Assembly (NCBI GenBank): GCA_947184155.2
Contig: CAMXCT020002374.1
Location: forward strand, 1 to 64,000
DNA: 64,000 bases
Source: Cladocopium goreaui
Taxonomy: Eukaryota; Sar; Dinophyceae; Suessiales; Symbiodiniaceae
Reading direction: 5' to 3'
The position numbers were made by a program, and so were the translations under genes. The notes under the pieces were generated by a model. The model did no database searches, had not been told where the DNA came from, and saw only the letters and a list, made by a program, of their open reading frames with translations. Positions 22,958 to 34,023 of the stretch are shown piece by piece. Numbering within the stretch: position 1 is the stretch's first letter; each line of letters opens with the position of its first letter.

Positions 22958-24240
22958 ACCCTAATCCCAGCAAGATTCTGGAAGGGAGCATCAGGGCAAC
23001 CCCATTATATGAGATCGTGGTACTGACTTTGTCCCATTATATTTGATATCGTAGCACTGAGTTTGCCCCAGCCCACCGACCTCCGCCTCCTGCCAGGTCC
23101 GCCCGTTTATTTTTTTTGGGGAGATGGCAAACCACCTTGGTTGGGGGGCCCCAAAGCACACGCCCGTCATTGCATATCGATACACGTTGGTTTCGCGTCG
23201 CATCGTTGTCCTTCTTTCTGGTTCGCATGGAAACGGGACTTCGCCACCTTACCCCTCGACACATGCACACACGATACAAGGTATACGTGTCCAGGCTCCT
23301 CCTCAGGTCTTATGATTTTAAAAGGAAGTGATGGTGTACCATGGCCTTGCCATCAGCCACGGTACATCTATTGTCACTTCCTCCCAATTGAATCTATGAT
23401 AACCTTCGGCCTGTAACCCCGGTTCCCCCCGATCTCTTGTTGTGGGCAGATAGGCCTCTCTCTGGACGGATGGACTTTTCTAAGTAAAAGAAAAGCAAAA
23501 ACTATTTTCTGTTGCTTCTTCAAAGTGATCCCCTTTGAGAAGGTCCATTGACCTTTTTTGGGATTGATCGAGTGGCCTCAAATTGATGGTTGACGAGGTC
23601 ATTTTGAAGAAGCAAGTAACTAGCTATTTGCTGGAGAAGAATATCACGGCGATCACCAAGGTCATCACAGATGTGTGAAGAAAAGGGTGAGCAAGGAGAA
23701 CAACAGCTACCTTGCTGTTTTGAAGCCAGGAGAAACACCTCGCCACTGCCCCGGCGAAACAGATGGACGCGTTACAGTGGCTGGCGGTGGTGTCATGTGG
23801 TTCCCACCTATCAGCAGACAAACTCAACATGTACACACACGAGACGTGTGACTGGCTATCTGTCTGCGAGGGTATCCACCTCCGTCCAAAACGCGACGGA
23901 CGACCAGGTTGTCCTCGTGCGCGCTTTGGTGCAGCTGCTGCAAGCAGTAATCGCGTCAAGCTGTTGCAGGACAATCTCGGGACTGACAAAAGTTTTAGTT
24001 AGGCTCGCCATGACATTACACACTTGGTCACGTATTGTGATGCGGTGCATATCGTCGAATCATTGTCTCACAGCTATGGAATATTTCGATTTGACAACCT
24101 TAGCGATTTGCTTACACTGTTCAAACATATATATTATATATAATTTCTATACATTACGTGAATTATATATATTAACATTATGATATAGTTTATATTATAT
24201 ATGTAACTATTGCCCGTTCCTATTATAATATTCTCAGGGG
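22958..24240. other. No recognised gene
   Basis: Mixed sequence. A plus-strand open frame (about 23870-24000, QVVLVRALVQLLQAVIASS) looks weakly protein-like, but both strands are open and there is no splice or motif support. Confidence 0.5.
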
Positions 24241-24435
24241 CTAGCGGCTAGGATGGTTCCCCCACCTTGGCCGGGGGCAGGTCGGTTCGTCGCCTGACTC
24301 AGCACCTCCGTGAACAACTACTCCAAGGCAGGCTCTTGCCTCTGGGCTGCAGCTCCAGTTCCGGGAGTTTTGATGATGAGTGTTTTTTTTTTAGAAATTT
24401 GCTTTCAACGGACTTGGAAGCCGGTTCCCAACGAC

Positions 24436-24586
24436 ACAAACACACACACTCAATCACCCACACACAAACACACACACACTCAATCACTCACTCACTCACT
24501 CACTCCCTCACTCCCTCACTCCCTCACTCCCTCACTCCCTCCCTCCCTCCCTCCCTCACTCACCCTCTCACTCAGTTCGCTTCACT

Positions 24587-24621
<35 letters not shown>

Positions 24622-24716
24622 GATCATCATCATCATCATGATGATCATCATCATCATGATGATCATGATCATGATCATGATCATGATCATGATCATCATC
24701 ATCATCATCATCATCA
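24436..24716. repeat. (CACA)/(CACT)/(CCCT)n then (ATC)/(ATGATC)n microsatellite
   Basis: Tetramer runs pass into about 125 bp of ATC triplets with palindromic ATGATC hexamers (24594-24716). Confidence 0.95.
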
Positions 24717-24934
24717 TGTGCCAGCGATGTTTACCAGCCACAGGGCATGCAGAAAGAATTCACAAAATGTGCGGCTGCGCTCGAAAGAGTGCAGAACATT
24801 TACTTTGGTCAGCGAAAGTATGGTGAGCACACCATCGTTTTGATAGTGTGTCGGAAGGCTGGAAAGGCGAGGCCGTTTCGAATGTGTGTTAAACATGTAT
24901 GGTGTTGAATATGTCAGGCACACCAACAGTTTGT

Positions 24935-24961
24935 TCCTCACATTGACGTGTGGGGTTTTTG
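24935..24961. repeat. Second copy of the CCCCACA/TGTGGGG-type hairpin
   Basis: CTCACATTGACGTGTGGGG then TTTTTG, followed directly by a partial copy (CCCCACATTGAC). It matches 19117-19145 and also lies just before a CACT array. Confidence 0.7.
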
Positions 24962-25065
24962 CTCCCCACATTGACTTGACTTGGTGTAGGCTATTCAAAT
25001 CACTTTTAAGTTATGCCATGCAGTTATGATGTTTCCGGTCTGTGCCGGGAACGGAAAAGAGAACG

Positions 25066-25810
25066 CAGACACTCACTCACTCACACACTCACACACTCAC
25101 TCACTCACACTCACAACTCACACACACACACACTCACTCACTCTCACTCACTCACTCACTCACTCACTCACTCACTCACTCACTCACTCACTCACTCACT
25201 CACTCACTCACTCACGACCTCCCCTCCTCCCCTGCCACTCACTCCACTTTCACCTCCATCACTCCACTCACGCTCCACTCACATCCACCACATCCACTCA
25301 CTCCACTCACATCCACTCCTCCATCACCCTCACTGCACCTCCACTCACTCCACTCACTCCACCATCCACCTCACTCCACTCCTCCACTCACTCCACTCAC
25401 TCCACGCACTCCACTCACTCACTCACTCACTCACTCACTCACTCACTCACTCACTCAACTCACTCACTCACTCACTCACTCACTCACTCACTCACTCACT
25501 CAACTCACTCACTCACTCACTCACTCACTCACTCACTCACTCACTCACTCACTCACTCACTCACTCACTCACTCACTCACTCACTCACTCACTCAGTCAC
25601 TCACTCAGTCACTCACTCACTCACCGGTCACGTTCTCTCTCTCATCTATTCGGCTCACTTCACTTCACTTCACTTCACTTCTTCACTTCACTTCACTTCA
25701 CTTCACTTCACTTCACTTCACTTCACTTCACTCACTTCACTCACTCTCACATCCCTCACTCACACACACCACACTCACATCACTCACTCACACTCTCACT
25801 CACTCACTGT
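25066..25810. repeat. (CACT)n-dominated microsatellite, about 745 bp
   Basis: Long pure CACT stretches (25405-25620) are interspersed with TCCA-rich and CTTCA pentamer segments (25650-25735). The His/Ser/Leu/Thr frames in all phases are artefacts. Confidence 0.96.
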
Positions 25811-26470
25811 ACATGAACATACATACATACACACAAACTCACCCACCATCTCCGCTCCATCACTCTTATACTTCCTCTTCCCTTCTTGCTCTTCTATGGT
25901 CAGTCTAAGTCTAAAGAAGTTGGTAACATGTGGGGTTATCCGGTCCTTTAATTAATTTCTGAGCTAGGAGCAATGGAGATTTCAAAAAAATCAGAGAACC
26001 CTATGGATCACTATGTTCCAGCACCTGTAGATCTACAGGTGCGGTTTTATTTTTTTTAAATATAACTGGTGAGACTGGGCAGTTGCAATTCCAGTCCATT
26101 CCAGTCCGGGACATCCAGGGACAGGGACCATGATCGACCATGAAATGGCGCCAGGCAGTGTTGGAAGATGCCAAAAGGGCTCAGAAGTGAGGGAACCCAA
26201 TGAGGTTTATCCCATTTGATCCCAAAAAATCAGCTGGAAAAAAACATGAAAAACCAACAGTTAATATGATGGAAAATCCTATTTCTTTTTGTAGTGAAAT
26301 CATCTATAAATGGCCATGTTCAACAGCTATGTTAGGTTTCCAGAGGCTATCGAAGTCTGGCCATGTTGCTTGCTGATGATCACCCACTTCTCATTCTGAC
26401 ATCGTGAACCACTTTGATCAAGAACCATGGAGAACCATGGAGTGATATGGGGCACATTCCAAGTGTTGTT
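25811..26470. other. No gene seen; start of the AT-rich, MITE-bearing compartment
   Basis: A short hairpin, CACCTGTAGATCTACAGGTG, is at 26022-26041. A decayed family B end (CAGCTATGTTAGGTTTCCAGAGG) is at about 26323. Confidence 0.5.
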
Positions 26471-26471
26471 T

Positions 26472-26575
26472 TACCCTCTGGTAAACTAACATAACTATGG
26501 ACAATCACCATTTTTAATGGGTAAATCCACTATAAATGGACATTTTCAATAGCTATGTTTGTTTACCAGAGGGTA
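26472..26575. mobile_element. MITE family B (TACCCTCTGGTAAAC ends)
   Basis: Left TACCCTCTGGTAAACTAACAT and right inverted GTTTACCAGAGGGTA. The interior carries ATGGACAATCACCATTTTTA and a matching inverted segment, so the whole element folds back. TA at both ends suggests a TA target duplication. No coding capacity. Confidence 0.9.
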
Positions 26576-26865
26576 AAATGTTTTAAATATGGATGATTGC
26601 TGTAACCACTCACATTAATGCATAGAGCATATGGCTTACACAGTCCAGATGACAAGCACATCAAAGACTGCCAAGACTGAGTTTGAACCGGGCCTTGAGA
26701 AGCATCGAAGCAGAGTTTGGTCGTATGTAACAAATAAGTATGATATAATATGACATATGTGTGCATATACAAATATCATATCTCTGTATATTGATAGTAC
26801 ATACCTGTCAGGATGATCAAAAACATGGGTGTGTACAATGGTCATTTCGAGATATCTCCAGCCAG

Positions 26866-27028
26866 GAGTCGCATAGGGAAAAGCATCCAGACCCAAAAGA
26901 TCTCCCAAAAAATTCCGGAGATTCCGCTGGTAGCGAGGAATGTGCTGAATTACATGCCCGACTTTTTCAAGCAAAAGATCGCCCACGGCGATGCCTTTCA
27001 GTCCCGGGAGTCCCGGCCTCCCTTGAGG
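26866..27028 (+). CDS. Candidate exon, gene family not recognised
   Basis: Bounded by CCAG before and GTACAA after. The frame starting with one leftover base reads VARNVLNYMPDFFKQKIAHG in its centre and ends RPPLR in phase 0. By my count 37 of 54 third positions are G/C, against 22 of 54 in the competing open frame, favouring this frame. It joins in phase to 27369. Confidence 0.5.
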
Positions 27029-27368
27029 GTACAACGGAGCAAGGTGGGAGGTGGTGGGGTGGCCTGTGTGAAAAGAGGTGTGTTTGCCAAAACTGGTTGA
27101 AACCATCCTGGCTTTTTTGTTTTGCACAGTGACAACGAAAACCATAGATATCCATGGATCATGGCTAGCAGAACCGTCCCAAAATGAGCCCCATCTTGCT
27201 GAATTGGAAAGAACACACCAATTCAAATCCATCTAAAGGCATCTAAAAGCATCATAATTCACCAACAGAAATCTGTTTCGGAATTCTGTCACGCTACCCC
27301 GACTCGCCCGGGTTGAAACCTTCGGCCTCCGTTGTTTTGGGGGGACGTTGACGGAACGGTTTTCCCAG

Positions 27369-27488
27369 GCTCCAGATCAATCAGATCATTTCGCCCGATC
27401 CTTGCAGCAAACGCTCAATCAGCGAGAGGAGCGCCGCTTTTTGGTCCCAGCCCAAGAGTCCATCGGAATTCATGGGATGCTGATTCCA
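27369..27488 (+). CDS. Candidate exon (40 codons)
   Basis: Acceptor TTTCCCAG, donor GTGTGA. Exactly 40 codons: APDQSDHFARSLQQTLNQ then REERRFLVPAQESIGIHG. Hydrophilic and probably helical in the first half. It enters and leaves in phase 0, matching the exon before and the UIM-like exon after. Confidence 0.55.
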
Positions 27489-27779
27489 GTGTGACTACGG
27501 GTGTGTTTGTGATTCTTTGTGCCCTTGCTCACAACATATTGTATATAGCATTTATATCACATATCTTTTATACATGATACATCATAGTTGTAATACCAGT
27601 AGTACCGCACAAGGCGGTGGCGGAAGTTTCAAAAATAGGAAACCTATAGGAGAGATTGGTTGTTGCGAATCACGGATGGCAGAGCAAATCCACTGATGGA
27701 CCGAAAGGTGGTTGGAGCTGTGTTTTTTGGAGTGGCTGCAATGGTTGCAGTGGTCACCTGGTCGGTCACCTCACCCACA

Positions 27780-28700
27780 GCTGCTGGATGTAGTGTGGTG
27801 TAGTGCAGCTGTAGTTGTAGTTGTAGTGTAGTGGAGTTGTAGTTGTGGTGTAGTGTAATTAGTGTAGCGCAGTTGCAGTTGCATTTGTGGTGGTGTAATG
27901 AGTGTAGTGTAATGTAATGTAATGCAATGTGGGGTAGGGTAGCGTAGTGTAGTGTAATTGAGTGTAGTGTGGTGCGGTGTAGTGTAGTGTAGCGTAGTGT
28001 TATGTAATTAGTGTAGTGTGTAGTGTAGTGTAGTGTAGTGTAGTGTAGTGTAGTGTAGTGTAGTGTAGTGTAGTGTAGTGTAGTGTAGTGTAGTGTGGTG
28101 TAATGCAATTAGTGTAGTGTAGTTGTAGTTGTAGGTGTAGTTGCAGTTGTAGTTGTAGTTGTAGTGTAGTGGTATGTAATGTATTGTAATTGTAGATGTA
28201 GTTGCAGTTGTAGTAATAGTTGTAGTTGTAGTGTAGTGTAGTGTGGTGAAATGTATTGTAGTTGTAATTGTAGTTGCAGTTGCAGTTGCAGCTGTAGTTG
28301 TAGTTGTAGTTAGTGTAGTGTAGTGTAATGTAATGCAGTGTAGTTGCAGGCAGTTGCAGTTGCAGTTGCAGGCAGTTGCAGTTGTAGTTGTAGGTGTAGG
28401 TGTAGTGTAGTGTAGTGTGGTGTAATTACTGTAGTGTAGTGTAGCGTAGTGTAAATGTAGTATTGTTGTAGTTGTAGTTGTAGTTGTAGTTGTAGTTAGT
28501 GTAGTGTAGCGTAGTGTAGTGTAATTGAGTGTAGTGTAGTGGAGTCTAGTGGAATGTATCGTAGTGTAGTGTAATGTAGTGTAGTGTAGTGTGATTGAGT
28601 GTAGTGTAGTGGAGTCTAGTGGAGTGTAGTGTAGTGTATGCGTAGTTGTAGTGCAGTGGAGTGTAGTGTAGTGTAATGTAGTGAAGGTGTAGTTGTAGTT
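27780..28700. repeat. (TAGTG)n / (GTAGTT)n microsatellite, about 0.9 kb
   Basis: Pentamer TAGTG blocks (purest 28015-28095) alternate with TTGTAG hexamers. It lies inside an apparent intron. Confidence 0.96.
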
Positions 28701-28814
28701 GTGGTTGTAGCTGAAAATGCCACAAAACCCTCACGTTTTGCTCACTTTCGAAAAGGTCCACAATCCCTTGCGCCTGCCACGCGAAACGACATCTGAACGT
28801 CCAAATTTCACATT

Positions 28815-28960
28815 TTAACTTCGAAATGTGCTTCGCGCCACAACGGCGTGCACTTTTTCGACATCTCAACTTCCAAAAGTGGTCCGAACCCCTGGTGTTT
28901 TTAACATTTTGACTTGGAAATGTGCTTCGCGCCACAACGGCGTGCAATTTTTCATCTCTC
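28815..28960. repeat. Direct repeat with GCTTCGCGCCACAACGGCGTGC
   Basis: GAAATGTGCTTCGCGCCAC and the following AACGGCGTGCA occur at about 28824 and 28919. I recall this type of interspersed repeat from symbiodiniacean predicted proteins, but could not check. Confidence 0.6.
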
Positions 28961-29213
28961 ACCTGGCCAGCTGGCTCCGTACCCGCTGCTTTAGCGAGCC
29001 TACTTTTCGACCCTCTGGAGCCACAAATCATTGGAAAAAGACAGTGTTTCGCGACTTTCCTACCTTTTCGCGCACCTGCATCTTCTTTCTTCTGACTCTT
29101 TCTCTTCTCTGATCTTCTCTCTTCTGCCCTTCTCTTCTCTTCTTCTGCTCCACCTCTGCTTTTCATCTGTCCATATTGTCGGAAGTTTGATTTCTAACTT
29201 CCTTCGATTTACA

Positions 29214-29408
29214 CACATATATATATTTATATTTATACATATATATATATATATATTATACATATATCGTAAAACTATTATTATATCATATCTATATAAC
29301 TGTTCTATATATATACATATAATTATTTTTAACTATTCTATCTATATTCAAAACTGTGTATATATATAATGTTTATATATAGCTATTCTATCTATATATA
29401 TATATAAA
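29214..29408. repeat. (TA)n-rich tract
   Basis: TATATA runs with few interruptions. No gene. Confidence 0.9.
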
Positions 29409-29435
29409 GACCTGTGGTGCTGACCATGTCCACAG

Positions 29436-29483
29436 GAGGAGGAATTGCAGCGTGCCATTGCTGCCAGCCTGGAAGACTTCGCG
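29436..29483 (+). CDS. Candidate exon encoding a ubiquitin-interacting-motif-like helix
   Basis: Between acceptor TCCACAG and donor GTCTGC it reads EEELQRAIAASLEDFA. This fits the UIM pattern of acidic residues, then L-x-x-A-I-x-x-S-L and a final acidic residue (E-E-E-L-Q-R-A-I-A-A-S-L-E-D), a short helix that binds ubiquitin. It starts in phase 0, matching the exon ending at 27488. A longer version using the GTGAAG donor at 29516 is also open. One UIM alone does not identify the protein; functional assignment is inference. Confidence 0.5.
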
Positions 29484-29515
29484 GTCTGCGCTGTGCGACT
29501 CACCCAGCTCTGCCG

Positions 29516-30830
29516 GTGAAGCGGAGATCCGAACCATCTAAAAGACCTGTAAAAATATACCATTTGTATAATTTTGTATATCATAAATTTATACCATATT
29601 ACCAAATCAGACAACAAATTTGTAGAAATTTATACCATCTCACCGATTTTCATCATAAATTTATATAAATTTGTTGTTTTTGCCAGTTAGCAATGCGGAT
29701 CTTCATCAGACATTTGTTGTTTTATCAACAAAATTTGGGATCTCGACTGCAAAAAACTAGGGATTTTGACAACACAACTTGATTTCAATGAAACATGTGG
29801 AAAATTCGAAGGTTAAAGATCAGCAAACATGAGTGTGAAAAAACGAAAAAACTACAGCGAACTAACGAACGGGGGATCACTTAATCAAAGACCCCAAGAA
29901 TTGGATCACAAACTAACTCATTGAGGTCCTGGTGGATGACAGACATGGGATGACATGGGATGTACAATGAAATTGGTATACCATGGTTTATTAATTAGGG
30001 GGTACTCCTCCACTAGTCAACCAATCTGGTACTAAAAAAGGTAGCCTCCCAATTAAACAGCTGTTTGGGGTTTATTAACCCAGGGTTGACATTACTTACT
30101 TGAGATGATTGGTAGCAGAGTTATCGTGCAGCCTGTCATGCACGATTTCCTTGGGTAGGATTCAGGCGATTCAGGTTTCGCTCAGCGAAAGAGCCTGTGA
30201 CGGGTTCGTTGTTGACCCTGGTTGACAGTTTCTTTAAGACAACATGCAGGTGGTCCACGATGTTTCGGTGGTGATTTCAAATCGTTCTGCTCCATCTTTA
30301 AGAAGATGATGATCATGATGATGATGGTGGTGATGATGATGATGATGATGACGTTCCCAGTTGACATTCATATTAGCATCAACGAGATGAATTGTTTCCA
30401 ATGCTCCGTGATGTGTCAAGATGGGAACGCAAGAATGGGATGCTTTAGTACATATATCATGATCGCTGACCACTTCCTTTGTGGTTTCCAGTTTTTCGTG
30501 ATTTTGACCCATACAAAAGTGCTATGATTTGCCGAATATCCCTCTTTTTGTTTGTTCGCCAGTTCATCATAAGCAATACCAATGTTTTGTTGAGTCCCGA
30601 TTCGATTCCAATCTTGAAAGCTCTCAAAATTCCCATATTTGACCAAAACCCCCGCATGATATTTGTTAGTTGAATGACACTCAAATCTCAAAGTTCCCAG
30701 AAAGTCCAACAAACGCAGCCGCTATCATCATTTTTGTTGATACGTAGCCCCATTAATTATACCCCATTTCGTCCCCACGTATTACTCCTTAATCCACCTG
30801 AAATCTTGAAGATTTCCGTTGCAGCCGGGG
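29516..30830. other. AT-rich intron-like stretch
   Basis: Contains a (GAT)n run at 30307-30351 and repeated AAATTTATACCAT words at 29585-29660. No convincing exon found. Confidence 0.5.
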
Positions 30831-30837
30831 GCTCTAG

Positions 30838-30884
30838 CTGGGCGACCACGAGATGGAACGCTCCATCTTCGACCTGTTCCAAAG
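30838..30884 (+). CDS. Candidate exon
   Basis: After CTCTAG it reads LGDHEMERSIFDLFQRW in a strongly GC3-biased frame; AAAG then GTGGGA is a good donor. Entry in phase 0 matches the end of the UIM-like exon. A different acceptor (TTGCAG at 30821) would give another, less biased frame. Confidence 0.4.
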
Positions 30885-30946
30885 GTGGGAGTTCGGAGGA
30901 CTTTCTGATTTGGGAGTTCACCCTAAAATCCAGATATAACCAACAA

Positions 30947-31057
30947 CTGGTTGGTGGTTTGGAACCATGGGCTTTTATTTTTCCATTCAGTTGGGAATAT
31001 CATAATCCCAACTGACGAACTCATATTTTTCAGAGGGGTAGGTCAACCACCAACCAG
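30947..31057. mobile_element. MITE family A, copy 1
   Basis: Ends CTGGTTGGTGGT / ACCACCAACCAG. Internal conserved blocks TTTTCCATTCAGTTGGGA and CCCAACTGACGAACTCATA, then TTTTTCAGAGGGGTAGGT. Flanked by ACAA on both sides, a 4-bp target duplication. No coding capacity. Confidence 0.93.
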
Positions 31058-32540
31058 ACAATATGTATAGGGGGTATGTGGGATGTGCTACGGGATTTTT
31101 TTGGGAAATTGGAGACCCAAAAAAGGCCCACATTCAGAACTCGGACAATGTTCAAGGAGGGAAACAACGGTTTGGGGCACAGCATTTTTGATTTTTACGG
31201 GATGTTTCCCATTTAGATAAGATGAATATCCACAAAAGATGTCTAGAAATCAGTTTGATCCTTGACGCTCGAATTCAACATTGGAAATTCATGCTTTCCA
31301 CATTTTTTCAGGTTGATTTGGCAGGGGTGCTGATATTTCCTGAGAGTGCGAATTTTTTCCGAGTCCTCTAAGACAGTCATCATCGCTTCTCCATGATCCA
31401 AGAACGCACGGTTTGGGTACCGGGGTACTCGTATTTTCAATTTTGACCCATGCCGATATTTTCCAGAAAGACCATGGAGAACCTTCATTTATCGCTATGA
31501 AAAATGATGTTCCGATATCAATACCCTCCGATCATCAATCATGGGTATAGATTAATTATTTAATTATTATCCCATTTAAACTTCCATTTCTAGGGAATTT
31601 CCAATTGCCACGTTAGAAAAAACAGGAGGGTAGATGTCCTTTCCATCCAGAATGGCTTTGGATTTGGAGCCCTCCATGGCCCTCCATGGCCCTCCATGGC
31701 TCTTCAGTGACCACCTCCTTCCACGCCGCATCAAACATAGCAGCAGGAACATCACCATTTTTCATCGGCAAATCATCATGTTTATCATTGAACTATATTG
31801 TACTAAATGGGTCATCTATACTATTACATACTATTACTATAGCAAGCTTTAAAATAAGGTAAATATCCAGAGGAAACAGCGGACTTGCCGACCAGACCCC
31901 ATCTAATAATAATAAAAACATGATGGTTCACTAATATGGGAACCACCAAGAGAGTTAACCTTTCCAGTTTAGGGATATGAAGTGATGACTACATCATTTC
32001 CCTACATGACGTCATCGGCAATATTGCAGACTTGCAGCAAAAATGAGAATCAACCACATGGAGTTGTGAGAAGGGTGCTCAATAGTGATCAGAAATGATG
32101 ATAATTTATGGTTCAAAACCAATATATATATATATATATCCCATGACGGATCCATGGTGCTGGTATATATGCTAACATTTGGGGTATATGGATGGTAAAT
32201 GTAACCATATATAGCATACATGGATCCTATGGGTATATATATATAATGATTTTTTTTTATACTGACCATTAATGGGACATTCTGACATTGGAAAAGACAT
32301 CAAAAAATCGATTCCCTGTTTTTTGTCCAGTCCTTGACTTGCGAGCCTGACCTTGCACAAAATTTCACCTGCCCGTTCTGTGAGCCATGGGATGTGCGGT
32401 TGAAGAGATGATGTTTGCCACTACACTGGCGACCATCTACATTTCTTATCTTTTTTGGTACCTTGGCCAACTTGGCGGCTTTGCGACGGGGGACGTTTGG
32501 CAACAACTCGTTGAAAGCGTTAAGTTGAATGTTAAGTTGA
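31058..32540. other. Intron-like stretch
   Basis: Contains triplicated CCATGGCCCT words (31673-31700) and TA runs (32122-32140, 32235-32247). A hydrophobic open segment at 32390-32500 (MMFATTLATIYISYLFWYLG) could be a membrane exon, but I see no clean splice sites. Confidence 0.4.
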
Positions 32541-32544
32541 ATGT

Positions 32545-32585
32545 GCAACAGATGATAAATCACACTAACATTTATCATCTGTTGC
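32545..32585. repeat. 16-bp perfect inverted repeat (hairpin)
   Basis: GCAACAGATGATAAAT and its complement flank a 9-base loop. GTTAAGTTGAATGT words repeat on either side. Confidence 0.8.
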
Positions 32586-32746
32586 AATCTGGATCAATGT
32601 TAAGTTGAATGTGAATGCACATTTATCATCTGGATCAGAGATTCATTCTACGAATGTGCTCAGTCAACCTGCTTTTCGTCGCATTTTCCGGAAGATCGAT
32701 GTTTGAAAAAACTTTAGGCAACTGAGCACTTTTGGATAATTGTATA

Positions 32747-32850
32747 CTGGTTGGTGGTTTGGAACATGACTTTTGTTTTTCCATATATTGGGAATAATCA
32801 TCCCAACTGACGAACTCATATTTTTGAGAGGGGTTGAAACCACCAACCAG
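32747..32850. mobile_element. MITE family A, copy 2
   Basis: CTGGTTGGTGGTTTGGAACAT to CACCAACCAG, with TATA on both flanks (4-bp TSD). Confidence 0.93.
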
Positions 32851-33158
32851 TATAATTCTTGAATCTATTTGAATCGAGGCTGCACTCCGAGCGCACAATC
32901 CTGCAAACGAGCGCACAAGACCACACGCGAGCGCACTCTAAAAAAGCGTCCCTTCGATATTTTGTTGCTTAATGCGTGCTCGAGCGTTTTTAGATCGAAC
33001 AGTTTTCAAGTCGAGCACTTATTTCTGCTCAAATGAAGCTCCAAAAGTATTATTCAGACACATATTTCACAAAACTGTTCTTAAAGTAGAATGATGTGTT
33101 TGCTCCGAATCGCGAATCGCCAGGACTGTACATGGGCAACTGACGGATCCATTTGCAG

Positions 33159-33223
33159 TGGGAATTTGGGGATGTTCGCTGGGGCAATTGCTCCGTTGAC
33201 ATCAAGCTTGTTAGATCTGCTGG
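33159..33223 (+). CDS. Candidate exon, frame ambiguous
   Basis: Clear borders: ATTTGCAG before and GTTTAT after. Two frames are open: WEFGDVRWGNCSVDIKLVRS, or a hydrophobic GNLGMFAGAIAPLTSSLLDL. The second is in phase with the exon ending at 30884 and would be a membrane segment. Confidence 0.4.
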
Positions 33224-33914
33224 GTTTATATACTCTCCCATACACATACATACACATCATACATTTAGGATCGTTGATGACGGATTTCTCGATGGCCGAG
33301 TATATCCCTGCGTTTGACGCTTCTATTCTCATAAATTCAAACGGTTTTTTCATCCACGTTTGTCGTCATATCAGGTCAATCTCAATTCTGATCAAAACTC
33401 CCAAGTTTTGCTCCTATTTTTTCTTGATTTAGTCCATTTAGTCCCACCTTTTTTTTGCTTTTTGGGTATTTTTTTGTCCCATATCTTTCATGATTTTTTC
33501 ACGGTAAAATCCCCCACGTTGCTGGTTCCAATGGCCTAGGATGAGTTTTTTTGACCATTTCAATGGCTCCCCGTTGGTACCCAATGCCAGGGGGCCCCTG
33601 ACATTCATGATTGAGAAATGTGCGAAACTTACCTGCCATTTATGCCATCCCATTTTTTTAAAATCACCATCAAATGATGGGTACATAAACCGTCCATGTG
33701 AGGTCCTCATTACATTGCCAAATCCTCCATTTTCAGACCGCAGATCCATAGTCCATGGATGAAGTCCCTTTTTTCATGCTCAAATATCCGTGCTTTATGT
33801 CCCATATCGAAACCATGAAGCCATACTGGGACACAACTTTCCCACCTAGGAACCTCCATAAATATACAAGAATTTTTGGTGTTTCCATGTATGGAAACCC
33901 ATTCAAAGCAACAT

Positions 33915-34023
33915 CTGGTTGGTGCTTTGGAACATGACTTTCATGACTTTCCACAATATATGGGATAATCATCCCAACTGACGAAGTCATATTTTTCAGA
34001 GGGGTAGGTCAACCACCAACTCG
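33915..34023. mobile_element. MITE family A, copy 3 (right end mutated)
   Basis: CTGGTTGGTGCTTTGGAACAT to CCACCAACTCG. ACAT on both flanks gives the 4-bp TSD despite the altered end. Confidence 0.88.

Noticed and set aside
19117..24961. Rho-independent terminators
   Set aside because: Hairpin plus T-run looks similar, but there are no bacterial genes or transcription units next to them.
25013..25955. Ser/His/Leu/Thr-rich frames of 260-310 codons
   Set aside because: Pure products of (CACT)n in three phases.
27644..28108. His/Tyr/Thr-rich frame on the minus strand
   Set aside because: Encoded by the TAGTG pentamer microsatellite.
28546..29166. 206-codon minus-strand frame rich in Arg/Glu/Lys
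   Set aside because: It runs from a purine-rich tract through an interspersed direct repeat into the TAGTG microsatellite. Similar segments are common repeat-derived false genes.
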